Source: Aurantiacibacter poecillastricola | GTDB taxonomy: Bacteria; Pseudomonadota; Alphaproteobacteria; Sphingomonadales; Sphingomonadaceae | DNA: 64,000 nt | Assembly (NCBI RefSeq): GCF_030730945.1 | Contig: NZ_JAVAMS010000002.1 | Span: forward strand, 558,001 to 622,000 | Reading direction: 5' to 3' | Shown: positions 23,772 to 33,603 of the stretch, piece after piece | How positions within the stretch are numbered: position 1 is the first letter of the stretch | Layout of the letters: each line of letters starts with the position of its first letter | Notes under the pieces: generated by a model | The model's input: only the letters and a program-made list of their open reading frames with translations | Database searches by the model: none | Told to the model about the DNA's origin: nothing | Program-made: the position numbers and the translations under genes

Positions 23772-26483
23772 ATGGACGGCAGCACAGGCAAGGCTATCGA
23801 GAGGATCAGGAGAGCCGCTGCGCCTGAGCAGCAGCCCCCGGTTTCGCCTGCCGCGCCGATTCCGAAATCCACACGGCCCGAACGCCGGCAGGGAGAGCGC
23901 CGCGATGCGCAGCGCAGCCGCCGGACAACGCCGTCGCTCACGGCGCTGATCGAGCGCGAGCTGTTCCCGCGCCGCTGGCCCTATCTCGTCCTCACCATGA
24001 TCGGGGCGATTGCCACCGGTATCATCGTCAGCGGTTCGCTGCCGGGCGAGGTGCCGCTGGTGATGCTGGCCTTCGCGCTGCTGGGAGCGGGCCTGAACCG
24101 GCTCGTCTGGTCGTTCGTCGCGGATCGCAGCCTGGCGGTCATGGGACTTGGCGCCGCGCTTGTTGTCGTCGTTCCGCTGTTCCTGTTCGGCATGGCCATG
24201 ACGACCTGGTCGAGGACCGGCGGCATCGCCTGGGACGTGGCGGTGGCATCGCTGCTGGGCATAAGCTCGGTTGCGGTGGTCTATCTGCGCCGCCAGCCGG
24301 CGATGATCTTCGTCGCGCAATTCGCCATCTGGGCCGCGATGGTCGTGGCCAGCGCCTCGATCGTCGGCGTGGTGGCCATGGTGGTAGGCGTGGCGATTGC
24401 CGTTGCCGTGACGCGCGAGCAGGTGCTGCAGCAGGAGCGGGAGGCCGAAATCCGCCTCAAGCAGGCGCGCGTGGCTACCCGTGCGCAGGATATTCTCACC
24501 GATTACGAGCAGACCGGGCAGGGCTGGTTCTGGGAGACCGATCGCCGCTCCCTGCTCACCTATATTTCGCCCCCGGTGGCAGAGGCGCTGCGCATCAAGC
24601 CCGATCGCCTGCGCGGCCAGCCGCTCACGCGGCTGTTCGATCTTGCCGATACCGGCGAGGAGGGCGAGCGCACGCTGATGTTCCACCTTTCCGCGCGCTC
24701 CTCCTTCACCGAATTGTCGGTGCGCGCCGCCATTCCCTATGAAGAGCGCTGGTGGTCGATCTCCGGCCGGCCGCTATACGACCATTTCGACAATTTCATC
24801 GGCTTCCGCGGTTCGGGCACCGACCTTACGGAGCGCAAGCGCAGCGAGGAAAGCGCCAACCGCCTGGCGCGGTATGATTCGCTCACGGGCCTCGTCAATC
24901 GCTTCACCATGAGCCAGACGCTGGAGAAGATCCTTTCCGCGCCCCAGGAAGCAAACCGCTGCTGCACGGTGTTCCTGCTCGACCTGGACCGGTTCAAGCA
25001 GGTCAACGACACGATGGGCCACCCTGCGGGCGATGCGCTGCTCAAGCAGGTGGCGCAGCGGCTGGCGCGAGCGGTGGGCAAGCAGGGGAAGGTGGGTCGC
25101 CTCGGCGGGGACGAGTTCGAGGTGATCCTTCCCGATCGCATCCCGCGCGACAAGCTGGCCGAACTCGGCCGCGACATCATCGCCTCGCTCTCGCAGCCCT
25201 ACACGATCGAGGGGCAGCGCGTGATCATCGGTGCGTCCCTTGGCGTCGCGATCGCGCCCGACGATGGCCAGACGAGCGAGGCGATCATCCGCAATGCCGA
25301 CCTGGCGCTGTACGCAGCGAAGGATGGCGGTCGCGGGCGCTTCCATTTCTACTCGGAGGACCTGCACGCCGAAGCCGAGGCGCGTTCGCAGATGGAGGAG
25401 GACCTGCGCGTCGCCCTTTCGCAGGGGCAGATGGAGATCCACTACCAGCCGGTCGTTTCCACCTCCACCGAACAGATCAGCGGGTTCGAGGCGCTGATGC
25501 GCTGGCAGCACCCGGTAAAGGGCTGGATCTCGCCCCAGCGCTTCATCGAATCCGCCGAGGATACCGGCATGATCCAGCAGCTTGGCGAATGGGCCCTGCG
25601 CGAGGCGTGCGAACAGGCGGCGAAGTGGCCGCGCGACATGAGCGTGGCCGTCAACGTCTCGCCGCTGCAATTTGCCAATCCGCAATTTCCCTCCGTCGTC
25701 GCCAACGCGCTGGCGCATGGAGGGATCAGGCCATCCCAGCTGGAACTGGAACTCACCGAAACGGTGTTCCTGCAGGAGGGCAAGAGCACCGATGCCATGT
25801 TCACCGCGCTCAAGAAGCTCGGCGTGCGCCTTTCGCTCGACGATTTCGGCACCGGCTATTCCTCCCTCGGCTATCTGAAGAAGGCGCCGTTCGACAAGAT
25901 CAAGATCGACAAGAGCTTCGTGCGCGGCATTACCGAAAAGGGCAGCCGGAACGCCGCCATCATCGCCTCGATCACCAGCCTTGCCCATTCGCTCAACATG
26001 GAAACCACCGCCGAGGGGGTGGAGACGATGGACGAGCTCGATCTTGTGCGCCTGCATGGCTGCAGCCACGTGCAGGGCTATATCTACGAGCGGCCCCTGA
26101 CTGCAGAGCAGGTGATGGAACGGCTGGCGGCGGGCCTGGGCGCGGTCGCCCGCGGCCCGCGTTGCAGCCGCGCCCCGCGCCAGACGATGCTGCGCAAGGT
26201 CGTGCTCGATTACGACGGGCATCTCTACAACGGCACCATTCGCAACATTTCCGTCAGCGGCGCGATGATCGAAGGGCTATGGAACGTGCCGGTCGACACC
26301 GTCTTCAAGGTGCATCTCTCGCGCAGCCACGTGGTCGCCTGCACCACGCGCTGGAGCCAGGAGGATTGCATGGGCGTGGAGTTCGCCGATCCCCTGCAGC
26401 GCGATTCCAACGGCATGATCGCCGCGATCCAGCACGCTCCGCCAACGCCATACAAGCCGGCCGACCTCAAAAAAGCGGGCTGA
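23772..26483 (+). CDS. Membrane GGDEF-EAL-PilZ protein (cyclic-di-GMP turnover)
   Basis: The 903-residue product has a basic cytosolic N-terminus, about six membrane helices (roughly 70-215), a PAS domain (about 235-365), GGDEF (intact RLGGDEF near 441-447), EAL (EALMRW near 571) and a C-terminal PilZ-like domain (about 803-890). GGDEF makes cyclic-di-GMP; EAL degrades it. EAL residues look complete: NVSPLQF, ELTETVF, DDFGTGYSS, KIDKSFV and AEGVET. I see no RxxD inhibitory site before GGDEF. It stands in tandem with a soluble paralogue. Confidence 0.92.
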   Translation: MDGSTGKAIERIRRAAAPEQQPPVSPAAPIPKSTRPERRQGERRDAQRSRRTTPSLTALIERELFPRRWPYLVLTMIGAIATGIIVSGSLPGEVPLVMLAFALLGAGLNRLVWSFVADRSLAVMGLGAALVVVVPLFLFGMAMTTWSRTGGIAWDVAVASLLGISSVAVVYLRRQPAMIFVAQFAIWAAMVVASASIVGVVAMVVGVAIAVAVTREQVLQQEREAEIRLKQARVATRAQDILTDYEQTGQGWFWETDRRSLLTYISPPVAEALRIKPDRLRGQPLTRLFDLADTGEEGERTLMFHLSARSSFTELSVRAAIPYEERWWSISGRPLYDHFDNFIGFRGSGTDLTERKRSEESANRLARYDSLTGLVNRFTMSQTLEKILSAPQEANRCCTVFLLDLDRFKQVNDTMGHPAGDALLKQVAQRLARAVGKQGKVGRLGGDEFEVILPDRIPRDKLAELGRDIIASLSQPYTIEGQRVIIGASLGVAIAPDDGQTSEAIIRNADLALYAAKDGGRGRFHFYSEDLHAEAEARSQMEEDLRVALSQGQMEIHYQPVVSTSTEQISGFEALMRWQHPVKGWISPQRFIESAEDTGMIQQLGEWALREACEQAAKWPRDMSVAVNVSPLQFANPQFPSVVANALAHGGIRPSQLELELTETVFLQEGKSTDAMFTALKKLGVRLSLDDFGTGYSSLGYLKKAPFDKIKIDKSFVRGITEKGSRNAAIIASITSLAHSLNMETTAEGVETMDELDLVRLHGCSHVQGYIYERPLTAEQVMERLAAGLGAVARGPRCSRAPRQTMLRKVVLDYDGHLYNGTIRNISVSGAMIEGLWNVPVDTVFKVHLSRSHVVACTTRWSQEDCMGVEFADPLQRDSNGMIAAIQHAPPTPYKPADLKKAG

Positions 26484-26594
26484 AGCGGCGCCTTCGCGGT
26501 GATTCCTTAGGCCTTTGGTAAGGCTGAACGTTTACACATTGGTGGTGCTGACGCGGCGAGGGTGCCGCGGTCGCGAGCAGGAGTAGTGCGACGC

Positions 26595-28832
26595 ATGGGC
26601 GTACGCGGCATCTGGAAGGGGTTTGGCGGCAATACGGCCGATCCCGAGGACGTATCCGATGCGCAGGACGTGGCGGCGCGCATTGCGGCCATCAGCGATT
26701 CCGATCGTCTCATCATGCTCGACCGGGTCGAGGACGCACAGCTCGCCTGGTTCTGGGTTACCGACGCCAGCTGCCGGCTCACCTACCTCTCGGCAAAGGC
26801 TGTCGCGCAGTTCGAGGCGCGTCGCCCGCTGATCGGGGAGCCTGTCAGCAACCTTCTTCAGACCATCTGCGAGGACGGCAACGACGAGTCGGTCAAGCCG
26901 ATGTCCTACCTGCTGAGCGCGCGGTCCAGTTTTTCCGAGCAGCTGGTATGCCTCAAGGGGGAGGAAAATACGCCCGGTGGCCGGAAATGGTGGGTCGTTA
27001 CCGGACGCCCGCAATTCGACAAGCGGCAGGAATTCATCGGCTATGTCGGCACCGCGAAGGACATCACCGCGAGTTACGAGGAAACCCGCCGCGCCAGCCG
27101 TCTTGCCGAATACGATGCGCTGACGGGCCTTGCCAATCGCCACCGGATGAACGGGCGGCTGGCCGCGGCGCTCACATCGTCGCGGATGGAAAAACGCAGC
27201 TGCGCGCTGGTCATGCTCGATCTCGACATGTTCAAGCATGTCAACGATACGCTGGGCCATCCCGCCGGCGACGAATTGCTGCGCCAGGTTGCGCAGCGCC
27301 TGCTGCGTGTCGCGCCGAACGGGGCCGAGCTGGGCCGCATCGGCGGGGACGAATTCCAGCTCATCATTCCCGACCTCGACGATCGCGGCACGCTGGGTGA
27401 CAGTGCCAATCGCATCATCCAGATGATTTCGCAGCCCTATTCGATAGAGGGCAGCCGGGCGATCATCGGTGCCTCGCTTGGCATCGCCATCGCGCCCTAT
27501 GACGGGATCGAGCCTGCCGAACTGGCGAAAGCCGCCGACCTTGCGCTCTATGCCGCCAAGGGAGGAGGGCGCGGGCAATTCCGCTTCTATTCCAACGACC
27601 TCAAGGCCAAGGCCGAGAACCGGCGCGAAATCGAGGAAGAGCTGCGCGATGCGCTGGTAACCGGCGGGCTGGAGATGCACTACCAGCCGCAGGTCTGCGG
27701 ACGCGACCATGTCGTGCGCGGCTTCGAGGCGCTGATGCGCTGGAACCATCCCGAGCATGGCGCCATCCCTCCCGCCACCTTCATACCCATTGCGGAGGAC
27801 AGCAACCTCATCAATGCGCTGGGCGACTGGGCGTTGAAACGCGCTTGCGAGGACGCGGTGGAATGGCCCGGCGACCTGACGGTATCGGTCAACGTATCGG
27901 CGCGGCAATTCCTGAACGAGAACCTGCCGGAAACCGTCAGGAGGGTCCTGCGCTCGACCGGCCTGCCGCCCTCGCGGCTGGAGCTCGAGATTACCGAGAG
28001 CGTCTTCATGGGCGATATCGGCAGCGCGGAGAGCATGTTCGCGCGGCTGCGCAAGCTGGGCGTCAAGCTGGCGATGGACGATTTCGGCACCGGCTACTCC
28101 TCGCTGTCCTATCTACGCCGGGCGCCGTTCACCAAGCTGAAGATCGACCAGACCTTCGTGCGCGGATGCGTACAGGGGGAGAATTCCGGCTCTGCGATCA
28201 TCCGCGCCATCACCGATCTCGCCCGCGCGATGAACATGACCATCACCGCCGAGGGGGTGGAGGCGATGGACGAGCTCGACACCATGCGCAATCTCGACAT
28301 CGACCTGGTGCAGGGCTTCATCTTCTCGCGCGCCGTTCGCCAGGCCGATGTGATGGCGAAGTTGAACTCCGGCCAGCTGCGCTACGAGCCCGTGGGACCA
28401 TCGCAGTATCGCGCCGAGCGGCGCACGCTGTATCGCCGCGTGGGCGTGGTGCATGGGGACCATCATTATGTCGCCATGCTGCGCGATCTCTCGCGCACCG
28501 GCGCGCGGATCGAGGGGCTGCTCGACGTGCCCATCGGCACCGACCTGGTGATCGACCTTGGCGAGGGGCAGATCGTGGTCGCCACGGTACGCCGCTCGCA
28601 GGATGCGACGCAGGGTGTGGAGTTCGAGACGCCGCTGGTCTCGGATGGCGGCGGCGGGCTGTGCACGCGGCACCGCATCTCCCCCTATCGCCTCGCATCA
28701 GTCGGCATGCCCCTTCAGGCGCTGCCCAGCGGCACCCATCTCGCCGCCGAGGTGACGCGCGGCAACGGCACGCGCTCGCGCCCGCGCTTCCTGCAGGTCG
28801 ATGTCGGCGGGAGTGCGTCGCGGGCGGGTTAG
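26595..28832 (+). CDS. Soluble PAS-GGDEF-EAL-PilZ protein (cyclic-di-GMP turnover)
   Basis: The product has 745 residues from the ATG at 26595 (AGGAG at 26579-26583). Order: PAS domain (about 45-165), GGDEF (RIGGDEF near 247-253), EAL (EALMRW near 378) and a PilZ-like C-terminal domain (about 610-700). EAL motifs NVSARQF, EITESVF, DDFGTGYSS, KIDQTFV and AEGVEA are present, so both catalytic domains may be active. It lacks the membrane part of the preceding paralogue, from which it differs throughout; together they look like an old tandem duplication. Confidence 0.9.
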   Translation: MGVRGIWKGFGGNTADPEDVSDAQDVAARIAAISDSDRLIMLDRVEDAQLAWFWVTDASCRLTYLSAKAVAQFEARRPLIGEPVSNLLQTICEDGNDESVKPMSYLLSARSSFSEQLVCLKGEENTPGGRKWWVVTGRPQFDKRQEFIGYVGTAKDITASYEETRRASRLAEYDALTGLANRHRMNGRLAAALTSSRMEKRSCALVMLDLDMFKHVNDTLGHPAGDELLRQVAQRLLRVAPNGAELGRIGGDEFQLIIPDLDDRGTLGDSANRIIQMISQPYSIEGSRAIIGASLGIAIAPYDGIEPAELAKAADLALYAAKGGGRGQFRFYSNDLKAKAENRREIEEELRDALVTGGLEMHYQPQVCGRDHVVRGFEALMRWNHPEHGAIPPATFIPIAEDSNLINALGDWALKRACEDAVEWPGDLTVSVNVSARQFLNENLPETVRRVLRSTGLPPSRLELEITESVFMGDIGSAESMFARLRKLGVKLAMDDFGTGYSSLSYLRRAPFTKLKIDQTFVRGCVQGENSGSAIIRAITDLARAMNMTITAEGVEAMDELDTMRNLDIDLVQGFIFSRAVRQADVMAKLNSGQLRYEPVGPSQYRAERRTLYRRVGVVHGDHHYVAMLRDLSRTGARIEGLLDVPIGTDLVIDLGEGQIVVATVRRSQDATQGVEFETPLVSDGGGGLCTRHRISPYRLASVGMPLQALPSGTHLAAEVTRGNGTRSRPRFLQVDVGGSASRAG

Positions 28833-28847
28833 GGCCCCATTATCAGG

Positions 28848-28876
28848 CTGACAGCTTCGCGGCGCGCCGCTAAAGG
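28848..28876 (+). promoter_or_regulatory. Putative lepA promoter, leaderless layout
   Basis: CTGACA (28848-28853), 17 bases, TAAAGG (28871-28876), then 7 bases to the lepA ATG. The -10 in its context (GCTAAA) fits the alphaproteobacterial GCTANA form. No Shine-Dalgarno sequence is present. Confidence 0.45.
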
Positions 28877-28883
28877 CGCGGGC

Positions 28884-30701
28884 ATGACCGAATTGTCGCG
28901 AATCCGCAATTTCTCCATCATCGCCCATATCGACCACGGCAAGTCCACGCTGGCCGACCGCCTGATCCAGGTGTGCGGCGGGCTGACCGAGCGGGAGATG
29001 AAGGAACAGATCCTCGACAACATGGATATCGAGCGCGAGCGCGGCATCACCATCAAGGCGCAGACGGTCCGGCTGAACTACACCGCCAAGGATGGCGAGA
29101 CCTACGAGCTCAACCTCATGGACACGCCCGGCCATGTCGACTTCGCCTACGAGGTCAGCCGCAGCCTCGCCGCGTGCGAGGGCGCGCTGCTGGTGGTGGA
29201 CGCGGCGCAGGGGGTGGAGGCGCAGACGCTCGCCAATGTCTACCAGTCGATCGAGCACGACCACGAGATCGTCCCCGTCATCAACAAGATCGACTTGCCC
29301 GCGGCAGAGCCCGAGAAGGTGAAGGCCGAGATCGAGGACATCATCGGCCTCGACGCCAGCGACGCGGTGCTCACCAGTGCCAAGTCCGGCCTCGGCATCG
29401 AGGATGTGCTCGAAGCGCTGGTGAAGCGCATTCCTGCACCCGGCGGCGACCGCGACGCGCCGCTGAAGGCGATGCTCGTCGATAGCTGGTACGACCCCTA
29501 TCTCGGCGTCGTCATCCTGGTGCGCGTGATGGACGGCGTCATCACCAAGGGCCTCAACGTCAAGTTCATGCAGGGCGGCACCGAGCACCTCATTGACCGC
29601 GTGGGCGCCTTCACCCCCAAGCGCGTCGACCTGCCGGAGATCGGACCGGGCGAGATCGGCTTCATCACCGCGCAGATCAAGGAGGTGGAGCAGGCCCGCG
29701 TAGGTGACACGATCACCACCGTGAAGAACGGCGCGGCGGCTCCGCTGAAGGGCTACAAGGAAGTACAGCCGGTGGTGTTCTGCGGCCTGTTCCCGGTCGA
29801 CGCCGCCGATTTCGAGAAGCTGCGCGAGAGCATCGGCAAGCTGCGCCTCAACGATGCGAGCTTCAGCTACGAGATGGAAAGCTCCGCCGCGCTGGGCTTC
29901 GGCTTTCGCGCAGGCTTCCTCGGCCTGCTGCATCTCGAGATCATCCAGGAGCGCCTCAGCCGCGAATACGATCTCGACCTCATCACCACCGCGCCCAGCG
30001 TTGTCTACCGCGTGCACCTCGCCCATACGAAGAACGAGGACGCGGCGGTCGTCGACATCCACAATCCCGCCGACTGGCCGGACGTCAACCGGATCGAGAT
30101 GGTGGAGGAGCCGTGGATCAAGGCCACGATCTACACGCCGGACGAGCATCTGGGCGCGATCCTCAAGCTGTGCCAGGATAGGCGCGGCATCCAGACCCAG
30201 CTCACCTATGTCGGCGGCCGCGCGCAGGTGACCTACGAACTGCCGCTGAACGAGGTGGTGTTCGACTTCTACGATCGCCTGAAGAGCATCTCCCGCGGCT
30301 ATGCCAGCTTCGATTACGAGCAGATCGGTCTTCGCGAAGGCGACCTCGTGAAGATGAACATCCTGGTGAACGCGGAAGCCGTGGACGCGCTGTCGCTGAT
30401 CGTCCACCGCTCCGTGGCGGAGGAACGCGGCCGCGGCATGTGCGAGCGGCTGAAGGACCTCATCCCGCGCCATCTGTTCAAGATCCCGATCCAGGCCGCG
30501 ATCGGCGGCAAGATCATCGCCCGCGAAACCATCGCCGCCCTGCGCAAGGACGTGACCGCCAAATGCTACGGCGGCGACATCACCCGCAAGAAAAAGCTGC
30601 TGGAAAAGCAGAAAAAGGGGAAAGCCCGAATGCGCGAGTATGGGAACGTGAGCATTCCGCAGGAGGCGTTTATCGCGGCGCTGCGGATGGGGGAGGAGTA
30701 G
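28884..30701 (+). CDS. lepA: Elongation factor 4 (back-translocating GTPase LepA)
   Basis: LepA binds ribosomes and acts in initiation or under stress. The 605-residue length is normal. GTPase motifs: AHIDHGKST (14-22), the switch [16 protein letters not shown] and NKIDLPAA. LepA-specific C-terminal signatures, such as [21 protein letters not shown], are present in [17 protein letters not shown] and YASFDYE, and the end has [19 protein letters not shown]. An accessory block begins directly after its stop codon. Confidence 0.98.
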   Translation: MTELSRIRNFSIIAHIDHGKSTLADRLIQVCGGLTEREMKEQILDNMDIERERGITIKAQTVRLNYTAKDGETYELNLMDTPGHVDFAYEVSRSLAACEGALLVVDAAQGVEAQTLANVYQSIEHDHEIVPVINKIDLPAAEPEKVKAEIEDIIGLDASDAVLTSAKSGLGIEDVLEALVKRIPAPGGDRDAPLKAMLVDSWYDPYLGVVILVRVMDGVITKGLNVKFMQGGTEHLIDRVGAFTPKRVDLPEIGPGEIGFITAQIKEVEQARVGDTITTVKNGAAAPLKGYKEVQPVVFCGLFPVDAADFEKLRESIGKLRLNDASFSYEMESSAALGFGFRAGFLGLLHLEIIQERLSREYDLDLITTAPSVVYRVHLAHTKNEDAAVVDIHNPADWPDVNRIEMVEEPWIKATIYTPDEHLGAILKLCQDRRGIQTQLTYVGGRAQVTYELPLNEVVFDFYDRLKSISRGYASFDYEQIGLREGDLVKMNILVNAEAVDALSLIVHRSVAEERGRGMCERLKDLIPRHLFKIPIQAAIGGKIIARETIAALRKDVTAKCYGGDITRKKKLLEKQKKGKARMREYGNVSIPQEAFIAALRMGEE

Positions 30702-30710
30702 GACATTTCC

Positions 30711-31814
30711 TCATCTGTTCCGTGGAAGCCGAACTACCTTTGGATCATTCGGCAGCGGCGGATTGGGGAGTTGAAAACCTGAAACCAACTCGACGGTATT
30801 TTTCGTCAATCCGATCTCATGGCCGACTGAAACCACGCCACCGTGAACGATACCGTTCACGCTTTCTAAGGTCATCGGAAGAAGCTCCGGTTGTTCTACC
30901 GGAAGTCGAGAATCATCGTCGTATTTTTCATGCTTCGTCTGACCTGTCTTTGCGAAGTGGATATTCGCTGTCCGATACTGCGCGGCCGATAATATCCTTA
31001 GGTCATAAGCCCTCTTAACCATCGCCCGCATAGAGACCTTCCATCGAAGCTTGAGGCGCGCAAGTGCAATCCAGTCGATATATTTACCACGGGGAAACTC
31101 ACGCAAGAACGCTGCTCGAGGAAACAAAAAAGCTCCCGCAAACCGATGCGCTTGATTTTCGGTTTCTCGGTCACCGGTTTGTACACCGCGATGCATGATC
31201 AGGTGACCAACCTCGTGCGCGAAGTCGAAACGTTGTCGACAGAGGCTTTCCTTTAAAGAACTTCGAACCAAAATGGGGCGGCGGCGATCCATCGAAAATG
31301 CATCGACCCGTTCCGACAAATCACCAAAATAAGAAACTACTGCGCCGGCGTTTTCGACCACACGCATCATGCTTACGATTGGACCATCGAGGCCCAGCCC
31401 CCAATGCATACGTGCCTTCTCTGCCGCAATTTCAATGCCTTCGTTGTCGCTCGCCGAAATGTCAGGGAACGAAACGTCAGGCAGATCGACATATTTTTCG
31501 AGTTCAGCGACCAATTTATCGAGCATCGTGCCGCGAGCCAATACTTGGCTAGTCACCGAAGCTGGTCGAGTAATATGCCCACGGAAATGGCATTGTTCGG
31601 GCCGAACTGTCGATCGAATTGGAGTCGTCAGAAAATCTTCAGTTACCCCTAGGACGTCGCAGAGGGCTAAGCGGAGATCTCTTGCTGGTGTACGCGCATC
31701 TGTCTCGAGAAGATGAAGGTACTGGCGCGAAGCCCCGACCTTCTCGCCGAGTGCCTCGAGCGAATAGCCGTGTGCAAGCCGCGCCAACCGCAGCTGTTCT
31801 CCCGCAATTTCCAT
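30711..31814 (-). CDS. XRE-family regulator with ImmA/IrrE metallopeptidase domain
   Basis: The 367-residue product joins an N-terminal helix-turn-helix (about 6-60: LRLARLAHGYSLEALGEKVG, SRQYLHLLE) to an ImmA/IrrE zinc peptidase domain with HEXXH at 200-204 (FDFAHEVGHLIMH) and a third ligand likely in ETENQAHRFAGAFL. Such proteins cleave or control a partner repressor in mobile elements and toxin-antitoxin-like pairs. Base composition is clearly less GC-rich than the flanks. It lies 54 bases after an unknown gene on the same strand and may be co-transcribed with it. Its stop is 9 bases from the lepA stop. Confidence 0.88.
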   Translation of the reverse strand: MEIAGEQLRLARLAHGYSLEALGEKVGASRQYLHLLETDARTPARDLRLALCDVLGVTEDFLTTPIRSTVRPEQCHFRGHITRPASVTSQVLARGTMLDKLVAELEKYVDLPDVSFPDISASDNEGIEIAAEKARMHWGLGLDGPIVSMMRVVENAGAVVSYFGDLSERVDAFSMDRRRPILVRSSLKESLCRQRFDFAHEVGHLIMHRGVQTGDRETENQAHRFAGAFLFPRAAFLREFPRGKYIDWIALARLKLRWKVSMRAMVKRAYDLRILSAAQYRTANIHFAKTGQTKHEKYDDDSRLPVEQPELLPMTLESVNGIVHGGVVSVGHEIGLTKNTVELVSGFQLPNPPLPNDPKVVRLPRNR

Positions 31815-31868
31815 TTCTTTATGCTTTCAACAATCGCCGTGAATATTTCCGTTGGTAGGGCGTGCGGA

Positions 31869-32462
31869 TCAGTCTTCAGTCTTTCTGTCTTTTTCATCCT
31901 TCTTGGGTGAAACCTTCGGAAACGGTAGGACGACCCCATCGCTGCGCTCGGGTCGGATCGGCGCAATACCGACGACTGGTTGATCAAGCGGGACAGGCCA
32001 GACGATAAGGGGGCTGCTACCCGACAAAACCACGAAGGTAATTTGAGTAATTGACCCATCAATATCTGTTTCGACGGCAAAGCGATAAAGGATCGTTTCG
32101 CCCGATCTTTCAAGTTCCTCTTCGGCAAACAGGCTCATCTGAGCGAGTTCGGAGAAAGTTTGGCGGAGAGCGCGCTCGTGAGGGTCGCTTGGTTCACCCC
32201 GATAGAAGCGCATGCCTACGCCACCGATGCTGAAAACGAATTCCATGCTCGAGTTTAATACTTCAAGCCAAGGGAGGTCGTAGGATGCGGTCTCAATCTG
32301 GTAGCACTGAAACTTGAACGCCTCGCACCCGACGGTCCATGCGTCGCAGCCGACCGTAGGATCGTACCTATCTAAAGCGTGGTTCCTGCCCACAGTAATG
32401 AGACGGCCAACTTCCATGAGCCTCTCTTCGGTAAGTGCGGGGTCGTGATCCCAGGGATTCAT
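31869..32462 (-). CDS. Protein of unknown function beside the ImmA-type gene
   Basis: The product has 197 residues from the ATG at 32462 (GGAG 8 bases upstream); in-frame ATGs further up (32537, 32576, 32591) lack a good site and run into the promoter region of the HNH gene. It is soluble, with MNPWDHDPALTEERL at the start and a proline- and lysine-rich tail (PFPKVSPKKDEKDRKTED). The family is not recognised. Low GC, and its place upstream of an XRE-ImmA gene, suggest that it may be the substrate or partner of that peptidase, but nothing in the sequence proves this. Confidence 0.6.
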   Translation of the reverse strand: MNPWDHDPALTEERLMEVGRLITVGRNHALDRYDPTVGCDAWTVGCEAFKFQCYQIETASYDLPWLEVLNSSMEFVFSIGGVGMRFYRGEPSDPHERALRQTFSELAQMSLFAEEELERSGETILYRFAVETDIDGSITQITFVVLSGSSPLIVWPVPLDQPVVGIAPIRPERSDGVVLPFPKVSPKKDEKDRKTED

Positions 32463-32617
32463 CACAAGTTCTCCGATTGCAATCGGCCTCACGATGGGCG
32501 TTTTAGGAATTTTGTCAACCAATCCGGGAAATGTCATCTGGGGATAAGTTTGTAAACACGTGTGAGAGGTTTTCATTCCTGACTTTGTCACTGCGCCTCG
32601 AGATGGCTATATGCGGC

Positions 32618-33490
32618 ATGACCTTCGGCGTTTTCATGCACAAGGATGGGTCGATCTACGACGACATTCCCGAGGTGCATTACCAGTTTCCGAAGATTTA
32701 TCTCAGCCGCGCCAAGCAAATGGTTGGCGATTGGGTCGTCTATCGCGAGCCGGTCAAACTTCCGCAGTCCAAAGGCTTCTTCGCGGTGGCGAGGGTTGAG
32801 CGGATTATTCCCGACCCTGATGTATCGGACCGCTATCGCGCACTGATCGAAGAAGGCAGCTACCTGCCATTCTCGCCCACGGTTCCGCATATCATCGACG
32901 GCGAACCAGTCGAGCGCGATCTCGCCAATGCGCAAGCTGCCGTTCGCCCGCTCTCCAATTCAGACTTTTCGCGCATTATCGCGCTGGGTCTTCCTGATGA
33001 TAATCTGCTGCCGCGTGTCGACAACGCGGAAAGCGAGGATCGCCTTCGTGATGGCGAGGGCCAGATGCCGTACGAAATTGAACGTCCCATCGTTCAATTG
33101 CTCGTCTCGCGGCCATTCCGTGACAAGGCATTTCGCCGCGCGGTGTTGAATGCCTACGACGCGCGCTGCGCTATCACCGGCTGGAAGCTGCTGAATGGCG
33201 GGGGAAGGGCGGAAGCCGAGGCCGCGCATATCCGCCCCGTCGAGCACGGCGGACCCGATAGCATCCGTAACGGCCTTGCTCTTTCGGGCACGGCGCACTG
33301 GATGTTTGATCGCGGCCTGATCGGCTTATCGGACGATCTCGACGTGATGATCTCCCGTCACGTCAACGACCTGCCGAGCGTCGAGGCGATTATCAACCGG
33401 AGCGGGAAAGCCTTGGCTCCGGTTCGCGAAAGCGAGCGTCCGCATCCTCAATTCCTGCGCTGGCACCGAGAGAATTGTTTCAAGCACTGA
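32618..33490 (+). CDS. HNH endonuclease with N-terminal PUA/EVE-like region
   Basis: The product has 290 residues from the ATG at 32618 (MTFGVFMHKDG). The C-terminal HNH domain is complete: CAITGWK (C184), EAAHIRPVEHGG (H204, H210), N218 in SIRNGL and H227 in GTAHWMFDRG. The N-terminal 65 residues (YQFPKIYLSRAK, VGDWVVYREP, GFFAVARVERI) resemble PUA-like modified-base readers such as EVE domains. Reader plus HNH is the layout of modification-dependent restriction enzymes. It diverges from the XRE-ImmA pair. Start sites at 32531 and 32603 are possible. Confidence 0.85.
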   Translation: MTFGVFMHKDGSIYDDIPEVHYQFPKIYLSRAKQMVGDWVVYREPVKLPQSKGFFAVARVERIIPDPDVSDRYRALIEEGSYLPFSPTVPHIIDGEPVERDLANAQAAVRPLSNSDFSRIIALGLPDDNLLPRVDNAESEDRLRDGEGQMPYEIERPIVQLLVSRPFRDKAFRRAVLNAYDARCAITGWKLLNGGGRAEAEAAHIRPVEHGGPDSIRNGLALSGTAHWMFDRGLIGLSDDLDVMISRHVNDLPSVEAIINRSGKALAPVRESERPHPQFLRWHRENCFKH

Positions 33491-33603
33491 TGGTCTGCCG
33501 GCGAACGCACCCGCACCCCCTCCGGCCACAAAGCCTCCACACTCTCAGCCTTCAAAAACCCCCGATGCACTCGGATCTGTCCGGGCGTCTCACGCTGCGC
33601 CAT
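33448..33603 (-). pseudogene. 51-codon ORF, possible remnant cut by the accessory block
   Basis: ATG at 33603 has GAGGAG 7 bases upstream, an excellent start, inside the end of the preceding gene (14-base overlap). The reading MAQRETPGQIRVHRGFLKAE continues as SVEALWPEGVRVRSP, which looks like real protein, then becomes Cys/Arg-rich where it runs antisense into the 3' end of the HNH gene. This suits a gene that has lost its 3' part. No family is recognised; it could also be a complete short gene. Confidence 0.35.

Noticed and set aside
28698..30473. A 591-codon minus-strand frame under lepA and the end of the GGDEF gene
   Set aside because: It is rich in His, Asp and Leu as expected of a GC-rich shadow frame; lepA is certain.
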